A stretch of 7,546 nucleotides of DNA, from assembly GCA_015655225.1 (NCBI GenBank), contig JAATFK010000319.1:1-7546 (forward strand), read 5' to 3'. This document shows, in pieces, positions 5,561 to 7,546 of the stretch (the first letter of the stretch is position 1; every line of letters begins with the position of its first letter). This stretch comes from Solirubrobacterales bacterium. GTDB lineage: Bacteria; Actinomycetota; Thermoleophilia; Solirubrobacterales; Solirubrobacteraceae. Made by a program: the position numbers and the translations under genes. The notes under the pieces are model-generated. The model was not told where the DNA came from and did not search any database. It saw only the letters and a list, made by a program, of their open reading frames with translations.

Positions 5561-6836
5561 GCCCGATCCGCCGCAGCGGGATCCCGGCGGCGGCGAACGG
5601 CTCGGGATCGACCACGTCGCGGCCGTCGACCACCGCACGCACGCCCGGGAGCGCCTCGGGCGTCAGCGTCCGGTAGTCGGCGTGGTCGGCCTGGACGATC
5701 GCGCCGTCGAGCGGCCCGCCGTCCCACGGCTCGAAGCCGAGCTCGCGCAGCTCGTCGTCGTCGTAGAGCGGATCGGCCGCGAGCGGGATCGCGCCGGCCG
5801 CCGCGAGCGCGTCGCGCACGTCGAACGCGCCCGAGAACGCCGTCTCCTTCACGCCCCCGCGGTAGGCGACGCCGAGGATCAGGACCCGCGCGTCCTCCAG
5901 GCCGTCGAGCGCGGCGTCGAGCAGCCCGACCGCGTAGGCGGGCATCGCGCGGTTCACGTCGCGGGCGAGCGCGGGGATGCGGGCCGCGTGGTCGCCCTCC
6001 AGGTAGAAGTGCGGGTAGACCGGGATGCAGTGGCCGCCGACCGCGACGCCGGGCCGGTGGACGTGGCTGAACGGCTGCGAGTTGGCGGCGTCGATCACGC
6101 GGTGGACGTCCACGCCGATCTGGCCGGCGTAGCGGGCGAACTCGTTCGCGAGCGCGATGTTCACATCGCGGTAGGTCGTCTCCGCGAGCTTCGTCATCTC
6201 GGCCGCCTCGGCCGAGCCCATCGGCCACACCTCTGCCTCGATGAAGCTGCGGTAGAGCGCGACGCCGCGCGCCTCGCCGTCGGCGCTGAGGCCGCCGACG
6301 AGCTTCGGGTAGGTGTCGAGGTCGGCGAAGATCCGCCCGCTGTAGACCCGCTCGGGACTGAACACCGCGTAGAAGCTCAGCTCGGGGCGCAGCCCGCTCG
6401 CCTTCGCGAGCGCCGGGGAGATGCGGGTGCGGGTCGTCCCGACCGGCAGCGTCGTCTCGACGCTCACGACGACCGGGTCCGAGTCCGCCGGGACCTGTTT
6501 CAGTCCCCGTCCGATGTCGGCGATCACGCTGTCGAGCACGCCCCAGTCGGGGCGCGCGGCGGCGTCGACCACGAGCGGCGGCACCGCGATCACGAGGTCG
6601 GGGGCGGTCGCGACCGCGGCCGCCGTGTCGGTCTGCGCCCGCAGCCGGCCGTCGCCGACGACCTCGCGCAGGCCGTCGGCGAGCCCGGCTTCGCCCGGGA
6701 ACGGCTCCCGCGCGTCGTTCACGAGCGCGACGACGCGCTCGTCCACGTCGCAGCCGACGACCTCGTGGCCGGCGCGCGCGATGTGCACGGCGAGCGGCAG
6801 CCCGATCTTCCCGAGCGCGACGACGACGACCCTCAC
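5553..6836 (-). CDS. Nucleotide sugar (UDP-GlcNAc/UDP-ManNAc-type) 6-dehydrogenase
   Basis: A four-electron, NAD-dependent oxidation of the C6 alcohol of a UDP-hexose to the uronic acid. The 427-residue length and domain order fit the UDP-Glc/GDP-Man dehydrogenase family: an NAD Rossmann domain from residue 1 (ALGKIGLP, 7–14; Asp30), VETTLPVGTTR at 126–136, FSPERV at 159–164, the central helix with Lys216 and YRDVNIALANEF at 222–233, catalytic Cys270 in VGGHCIPV, and a C-terminal UDP-binding Rossmann domain (VLILGVAYRGGVKET, 318–332). YRDVNIALANE and GGHCIP resemble the WecC/WbpA branch that uses N-acetylhexosamine substrates. Oddities: Ala7 replaces the first glycine of GxGxxG, Thr220 sits four after Lys216 where the family usually has Asn, and Ala333 replaces the usual Arg. 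The GTG start overlaps the upstream stop codon as GTGA. Confidence 0.9.
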   Translation of the reverse strand: MRVVVVALGKIGLPLAVHIARAGHEVVGCDVDERVVALVNDAREPFPGEAGLADGLREVVGDGRLRAQTDTAAAVATAPDLVIAVPPLVVDAAARPDWGVLDSVIADIGRGLKQVPADSDPVVVSVETTLPVGTTRTRISPALAKASGLRPELSFYAVFSPERVYSGRIFADLDTYPKLVGGLSADGEARGVALYRSFIEAEVWPMGSAEAAEMTKLAETTYRDVNIALANEFARYAGQIGVDVHRVIDAANSQPFSHVHRPGVAVGGHCIPVYPHFYLEGDHAARIPALARDVNRAMPAYAVGLLDAALDGLEDARVLILGVAYRGGVKETAFSGAFDVRDALAAAGAIPLAADPLYDDDELRELGFEPWDGGPLDGAIVQADHADYRTLTPEALPGVRAVVDGRDVVDPEPFAAAGIPLRRIGRP

Positions 6837-7546
6837 GGCGCGACCCGCACGGTCTCGCCGCCGGCCGCGCTCGCGAGCACGGCCTCCGCCGCGCGCAGCG
6901 CCGCGAGGCCCTGCGCGAGCGTCACGACCGGCGCGTCGTCGTCGCCGGCGACGTAGTCGCGAAACGCCTCCAGCTCGGCCCGCAGCGGCTCGACCCGGGC
7001 AAGCGCGTAGCGGGTCGCGTTGCCCTCCGAGACGCCGCGCAGCGCCTGCGAGCTGTCCCAGGCGGACGTGACGCGGCCGTTCTCGTAGAAGGTCAGGTCG
7101 GCGGTGACGGTCTCGGCGACGAGCATGCCGCGGTCGCCGAGCACGCGCGTGCGGCGCGACTTCGTCGGCGTCAGCCAGTCGACGACCGAGTTGAAGGGGA
7201 CGTCGGAGGCGAGCCGGCCGGTCACGAGCACCAGGTCCTCGTGCGGGCGCCCGGTGCGGTGGGCCGTCTGCGCCGCGACCGAGGCGATCGCGGCGTCGCC
7301 GATCCAGGCGACGATGTCGAGGTCGTGCGTCGCCAGGTCCTTGACGACGCCGACGTCGCGCACGCGCTCGGGGAACGGGCCGACGCGCTCGGTCGCGACC
7401 AGGAAGACGTCGCCGAGGAGGCCCTCCGAGAGCCGTTCGCGCAGCGCGAGAAGGGCCGGGTTGAAGCGCTCGACGTGGCCGACTGCGGCCCGCACGCCGG
7501 CCCGCGCGCAGGCGGCGATGATCTGCTCGCCCTCGTCCACCGACGC
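6833..7546 (-). CDS. Gfo/Idh/MocA-family oxidoreductase, 3' part only (cut by window edge)
   Basis: An NAD(P)-dependent sugar oxidoreductase, possibly a UDP-GlcNAc or UDP-GlcNAcA 3-dehydrogenase (WbpB/GnnA-like). The frame is open to the window end, so the N-terminal part of the Rossmann domain with its GxGxxG and EKP motifs lies outside; about 237 residues are seen. Counting from the edge, AGVRAAVGHVERFNPALLAL spans 16–35, the RVGPFPERVRDVGVVKDLATH region spans 54–74 with conserved Asp70 and His74, and the rest is the beta-sheet substrate domain typical of the family. GTG at 7540 is only an internal codon, because the family needs about 100 more residues upstream. The gene overlaps the sugar dehydrogenase by four bases (GTGA), so the two are translationally coupled and probably act on successive forms of one nucleotide sugar. 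Confidence 0.85.
   Translation of the reverse strand, partial: ASVDEGEQIIAACARAGVRAAVGHVERFNPALLALRERLSEGLLGDVFLVATERVGPFPERVRDVGVVKDLATHDLDIVAWIGDAAIASVAAQTAHRTGRPHEDLVLVTGRLASDVPFNSVVDWLTPTKSRRTRVLGDRGMLVAETVTADLTFYENGRVTSAWDSSQALRGVSEGNATRYALARVEPLRAELEAFRDYVAGDDDAPVVTLAQGLAALRAAEAVLASAAGGETVRVAP

Noticed and set aside
3071..6070. A 999-codon open frame on the plus strand across three genes
   Set aside because: It is a shadow frame caused by high GC content. Its translation is Arg/Ala/Pro/Gly-rich low-complexity sequence and it overlaps well-supported genes in other frames or strands.

Overview
The window is strongly GC-rich, bacterial and almost fully coding. A tatA–tatC pair, leaderless-looking starts and the protein style suggest a high-GC actinobacterium, perhaps the Thermoleophilia/Solirubrobacterales (Conexibacter-like). 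That placement rests on family resemblance and composition only; no marker gene is present.

Left part (1–2641): a small zinc-ribbon protein of unknown function is on the minus strand (44–436). It diverges from a plus-strand cluster of tatA (544–807), tatC (823–1821) and a membrane-anchored tetratricopeptide-like protein (1832–2533), followed 35 bases later by tRNA-Lys(CUU) (2569–2641). The tat genes make the twin-arginine translocase that exports folded proteins. No tatB is seen. TatC has a long extra segment in its first external loop and Gln where TM4 usually has Glu. These three genes use AGA for 18 of 44 arginines, unlike the flanking genes.

Middle part (2647–4455): an NAD(P)-dependent short-chain dehydrogenase lies on the minus strand, its stop codon only five bases from the tRNA. 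It diverges from a class IV pyridoxal-phosphate aminotransferase (PabC/BCAT-like) that appears to be transcribed from a leaderless promoter.

Right part (4467–7546): three genes point to nucleotide-sugar chemistry for a surface polysaccharide. They are a non-hydrolysing UDP-GlcNAc 2-epimerase on the plus strand and, convergent with it, a UDP-sugar 6-dehydrogenase and a Gfo/Idh/MocA oxidoreductase that overlap by four bases (GTGA). The last is cut by the window edge. Together they fit either UDP-ManNAcA synthesis (WecB/WecC type) or part of a UDP-ManNAc3NAcA-type pathway (WbpA/WbpB/WbpI type); transaminase and acetyltransferase partners of the latter would have to lie outside the window.

I see no mobile element, CRISPR array, phage gene, toxin–antitoxin pair or clearly new defence-like system. 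The more unusual features are the TatC insertion, the membrane TPR partner, the AGA-rich gene block, and the divergent active-site residues of the sugar dehydrogenase.
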